Part shown: one piece after another, positions 60,679-64,000 of the stretch
How positions within the stretch are numbered: position 1 is the first letter of the stretch
Layout of the letters: the number at the start of each line of letters is the position of its first letter
Assembly (NCBI RefSeq): GCF_008831285.2
Contig: NC_045140.1
Span: forward strand, 9,174,505 to 9,238,504
DNA: 64,000 bases
From: Nymphaea colorata
Lineage: Eukaryota; Streptophyta; Magnoliopsida; Nymphaeales; Nymphaeaceae
Direction of reading: 5' to 3'
Notes under the pieces: generated by a model
Database searches by the model: none
What the model was told of the DNA's origin: nothing
The model's input: only the letters and a program-made list of their open reading frames with translations
Position numbers and translations under genes: made by a program

Positions 60679-61693
60679 GACTCATTTGCTTTTGCTTTGT
60701 ATCGTCTCGGTTTAGGACTGCATAAAACCGAGACACTTTGAGACTATTTAAGCTGTGTAAATAGGGGAAGACCCCAGACTTTGATTATGCGATGAAAAAA
60801 TGAGTTTGATTCTCTCTCTTCCTCTCGTGGGATCTCTCACGGCCAGTGCTACCGGTTTCAATCCCGACGTACAAGATCCACGTTGAATCACAGTGCATTC
60901 TCCTTCCACCCCAAAAGAGTTTAGAGGCCAGTTTCAACATATGGAAGACTGCAACGGAAGACATCGCCTGCAGATCTGATGACATCAACCCGAGGGGCAT
61001 AGACAACCAGCAAACTAAGTAAAAGATCACATATTTGCCTAAGTTGAAAGGCAAGGTAAGATTCAGAGTGAAATATTGCCCTTCGGCGGGTGTCTATACC
61101 GAATTTTCTTAGCTGGACGATCGTGGTAAATCAACCCTCCTTGTTCGTTGAATCTACCCACCTGTCATTCATCTCTGTGCCACTAGACTTGAAGTAATTG
61201 AGGTAAGCAGAGCCCATGGTCATTCGGCTGTTAATGGTGCATCGAAGACTGTATTATAACCAAGAGGAAGAAGTCGAGAGTTTTGTGTGATTTCTGATCA
61301 TTGGAGGCATATCTAAGCGTGTTGTATTATCTATCATTTCGCTCAACCTCAAGGAGAATTGTAAATCTAGACTGTTAGAAGGACAGTCAAGCCAAAGCCG
61401 GAATCAACCATCCAAGCGACGGTGCCAAGGCACAAACGGCCGTACCTCATCCGTTTAATGTGGGGTTGAAGTGTGGCTGCATGCACTCCTACCTCTGAGT
61501 CTCTACGTTGGCGGATGGGACGGCCGGCTGTCTTGGCACTGGCGCCAACGGCAGGTTGTGAGAGGTTCAGAGAGTGACAGGAGAAACATGAGAAAAGTGC
61601 TCATCTGCTGGGTCCTCCTATTTCTTATCGTAATATGTAATCATTACGGCCATTCCATAATAGAACAGCCTTAGCAGAGAATCCTGTGGACAT
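60679..61693. mobile_element. about 1.0-kb insertion in the LINE, LTR-like, unclassified
   Basis: Contains a hairpin GTCTCGGTTT/AAACCGAGAC (60704-60713 and 60725-60734), then a segment ending AATAGGGGAAGACCCC with GATTATGCGATGAAAAAATG, which resembles the end of an LTR. After it come sequences shared with 62372-62762. Flanked by the 82-bp duplication. No coding domain is visible. Confidence 0.4.
61070..61458 (+). repeat. approximately 390-bp direct repeat, copy 1
   Basis: Begins near GTGTCTATACCGAATTTTCTTAGCTGGACG and ends near the CAAACGGCCGTACCTCATCCG phrase. It matches 62372-62762 along its length with numerous substitutions. It is possibly part of an LTR. Confidence 0.75.
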
Positions 61694-61775
61694 ACACAGT
61701 GCCCCATAGTAAAAAATTTCTAACTCCACCACTTGTGAGTGCTTATTGTCCCATCGCTTTATGCAATAACTTATA
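61694..61775 (+). repeat. 82-bp direct repeat, copy 2
   Basis: Matches 60597-60678 with roughly ten differences, and runs directly into the continuing LINE reverse transcriptase frame. Confidence 0.85.
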
Positions 61776-62036
61776 CAAATTCATCTTCAAAGTACTTGCC
61801 AATTGGATGAAAAAGATGCTTCAAAAAATTGTTGAGACTAAGCAATGTGCGTTTATTCCTGGACGGTCAATCCAGGGAAACATCACTTTGGCTCATGAAA
61901 TCACGCACTCCCTTCAGAAATCCTGTAGGCCTTCAAGTTGTTTGAAGCTTGACCTCTCCAAGGCATATGACTCGGTCAACTAGAGGTTCATCGAGAATGT
62001 GATGATAAAGAGGCTTGATACGATCCTAATTAGGAT

Positions 62037-62371
62037 GGTGCCAAGGCCAACCGACAGCATGGCCAAAGACACCGAGCTGTACAAGCCGAAAGAATAGGGT
62101 GTAGTTGGGTGCGTCGAATACCGCCAGATGAGTTGAAAAGGCTAGCATCGAGTGAGGTTAATCTTGACAAAAAGTGCCGAGAGCACCCGACCGAGACCGA
62201 GACCGAGGACACGATCAAGAGTGAAGGGCATTCGGTCACAAGGGAGGCAGACGGACCGATGAAGGCTAGGGCACTGCCGAGATGCCAAGCATGGCCGAAG
62301 ATGAGGTTGTAAGTAGTTGAGCATTGCCTGCCAAAGGCGACAGCTAAGGCTGAGAGCGTCGAAATGAACAA
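62037..62371. other. LTR-like sequence, GC-rich, unclassified
   Basis: Phrases such as GACCGAGACCGAGACCGAGG and CCGAGATGCC resemble GC-rich gypsy LTRs. A 113-codon minus-strand frame (62030-62371) has no recognised domain. Confidence 0.35.
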
Positions 62372-62762
62372 TTGTCCTTTGGCAGGTGTCTATACCCATT
62401 TCTCTTGGCTGGACGACCGTGGTAAATCAACTTTCCTTGTTTGTTGAATCTGCCCACTTGACACTCATCTCTGGACCACGTGACTTGGAGTAACACTGTG
62501 TAAGAAACCACGGTCATTTGGCTGTTAACGGCACATAAAAGATTGTATTATACTGAGAGGAAGCAGCTGAAAGTTTTGTGTGATTTCTAATCATTGGAAG
62601 CATATCTAAGCATGTAGTATTCTTTATCATTTCGCTCAGCCTGAAGGAGAATTGTGAATAGCGTGGATCTAAATCTGGACGGTTAGAGGGACAGTCAAGC
62701 CACGACCGGAATCAACCGTCCAAGCTATGGCACCAGGGCGCAAACGGTTGTGCCTCGTCCGT
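62372..62762 (+). repeat. approximately 390-bp direct repeat, copy 2
   Basis: Begins near GTGTCTATACCCATTTCTCTTGGCTGG and contains GCATATCTAAGCATG and GGACAGTCAAGCC, as in copy 1. Sequences beyond either copy do not match, so the pair may be LTR pieces or duplicated fragments. Confidence 0.75.
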
Positions 62763-64000
62763 CGGTGACCATTTCCTAATTTCCACCTCCGCTTTTGAGA
62801 ATTCCGTCTGACTAGGTGATCATTCCCATTTAGTTGCATTCACCCTCGAGCTAGGGACCATCTGTGTTAGTTTAGGGCCATTTCGACCAGCAGAGAAAGA
62901 GATCCAACCACAAATGGAATCAAATACTCAGCGACGATGCGAAGACGAAGGAATTAGCCTTCGGCAGTGACGACACCACCTTTTGCCATTTTTCGAATTG
63001 CCCTCACTGGTTTAATTGAATTAATTCCTAAGGGAGATACGTGTTGGTCCAGGGAGCCTCACCAGCCATTGTGGGAAGGTTACTCGACTTGCCAAAATCG
63101 TGGGAAGGGAGATCAGCCACGATATTTCCTCATCAACCATTATTTCCTCGATGTCACACATGGCATTCAACGAGGGTAGGTTCCCTAAAAGGCAAGGAAC
63201 TCATTTTGAACATGGACTAAGGGGCGACCAAAAAAGCAACTCTTGGTGCCGAGAATAGTGTAGGAGATTTCGGAAAGGCTAAGGTTGCGCCCAAAAAGGT
63301 AACCCTATTTGTCAGATTTGGTGGAGAGCAGGCATTCCAAAAGGTAAGGAGCGTGGGCTAGAATTTGTGGAGATCGTGCATCTGTTGGCACCCTAGTTGG
63401 AAGGTAACCATGCGTGAAGCGTGGGCTAGAATTCGTGGAGATTGTGCATCTGTTGGCACCCTAGTTGGAAGGTAACCATGCGTGATAGAGGAGGGTGACA
63501 ACACGCTTCTTTTGGGAACGACTAGACCTCAAATGGCAGGTCATTCCGCACCATCTAAGGAGGAGTTACCAAACCCTAACCGCCGTGAGGTGTCCACGTC
63601 CATAAAGGAAGGCCACCCCAAGTAAGATCAGTGGAGGATATCCATACGCGCCAGCTCGGCCTCAACCCCTAATCGTTTCTATCTCATTCTTTTGGACAAC
63701 TAGGGCTGACATGTCCTTCTCAACCTTGGACGTGCCCCACTTGGGAGCTGACTCACTCAAGGAGGATGTGTGCCTATACTAAAGCAAGGAGCAACGACTT
63801 TGGAGAGGCTCGAGCACCGGACGTGACGTATTGCCGAATATTGAGGAGCAGCCTTGGCTGCCGGTTATCATCCTTAGTCCCTTTCTGGTTTCGAACACCG
63901 AGCTAGCCTCGGAAGGTAATATTCTCAACACCCTATAGCAGTGGGGTGGGTGATTTTGTTTTGAACCCGGCCTTCGGCATTTGGCAACCGACCGCAGCTC
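62763..64000. other. retroelement-like sequence without recognised domain
   Basis: Repeated use of GGTAACC, CCGAG and short purine-rich stretches. No protein motif. Contains the 68-bp tandem duplication at 63351-63486. The window ends inside this region. Confidence 0.35.
63351..63486. repeat. two tandem copies of a 68-bp unit
   Basis: Units start GCGTGGGCTAGAATT at 63351 and 63419 and end GGTAACCATGCGTGA. Only about three substitutions separate them. Confidence 0.9.

Larger units (their letters stand above)
57437..62036 (+). mobile_element. L1-type LINE, decayed and interrupted
   Basis: ORF1 (about 57500-58961) is followed by ORF2 with endonuclease (58964-59680) and reverse transcriptase (about 60150-60480 and 61735-62036). 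The reverse transcriptase is split by a 147-bp MITE and by about 1.0 kb of other sequence flanked by an 82-bp duplication. The element breaks off at about 62036 inside the reverse transcriptase; neither the end of RT nor a poly-A tail is seen. Numerous stops are present. Confidence 0.8.
60150..62036 (+). pseudogene. LINE ORF2 reverse transcriptase, split
   Basis: The N-terminal part reads VTLDEVRQIVFESDPNGALG then LDGFPASFY (60267-60356) and continues to about 60480. The frame resumes at 61738 with SAYCPIALCNNLYKFIFKVL, FIPGRSIQGNI and KLDLSKAYDSVN, ending in a TAG (61981-61983) where tryptophan is usual. The YADD motif is not reached. Between the two parts lie a MITE and a large insertion. 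Confidence 0.8.

Overview
This is nuclear DNA from a flowering plant, in a repeat-rich, AT-rich region. The evidence is two spliced genes of plant type (an apoplastic alpha-glucosidase and an organellar RecA with a targeting presequence), GT-AG introns, and a dense layer of plant transposon families: Tat-type Ty3/gypsy, Ty1/copia, TRIM, hAT and L1-type LINE. I cannot name the species. I found no CRISPR array, operon or bacterial region; the RecA is an ordinary nuclear gene of bacterial ancestry, not contamination.

Layout. 1-9.5 kb: the 3' part of a decayed Tat-lineage (Ogre/Retand-like) gypsy element, consisting of polymerase with two RNase H domains and an integrase, then satellite-like repeats, then a probable LTR of about 4 kb. 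11.2-12.0 kb: a complete 847-bp TRIM element with LTRs, primer site, polypurine tract and target duplication. 12.6-16.5 kb, minus strand: a complete four-exon alpha-glucosidase (GH31, 924 aa) with signal peptide and TATA box. 17.7-19.6 kb: tandem repeats and a small hAT-like MITE. 19.65-23.78 kb: a solo LTR of 4,128 bp with a perfect 5-bp target duplication. 25.99-26.77 kb: a palindrome-rich non-autonomous hAT-like element. 26.8-29.7 kb: a hAT transposon with a decayed transposase. 29.8-37.0 kb: a second gypsy element, broken up and containing a large inverted repeat.

40.2-50.5 kb, plus strand: a complete eight-exon mitochondrial-type RecA gene (RECA3-like, 420 aa). Its third intron carries a full-length Ty1/copia element (41,833-47,269) in the same orientation. 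51.3-52.1 kb: a GC-rich MITE-like region with a 135-bp tandem duplication. 53.0-57.4 kb: a decayed copia element. 57.4-62.0 kb: a decayed L1-type LINE whose ORF1 contains three identical 202-bp tandem copies and whose reverse transcriptase is interrupted by a MITE and by a roughly 1-kb insertion. 61-64 kb: LTR-like direct repeats.

Only two genes look functional, and nothing suggests they work together: one hydrolyses alpha-glucosides in the cell wall or apoplast, the other acts in organellar DNA recombination. I did not find a convincing undescribed multi-gene system. The most interesting content is structural: the copia insertion inside RECA3 with non-canonical TG...TA LTR ends, the TRIM, the giant solo LTR, the satellite-like tail of the Tat element, and an 81-nt stop-free intron in the glucosidase that would add a hydrophobic helix if retained. 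Exon and element boundaries were read by eye from splice consensus, phase and family conservation.
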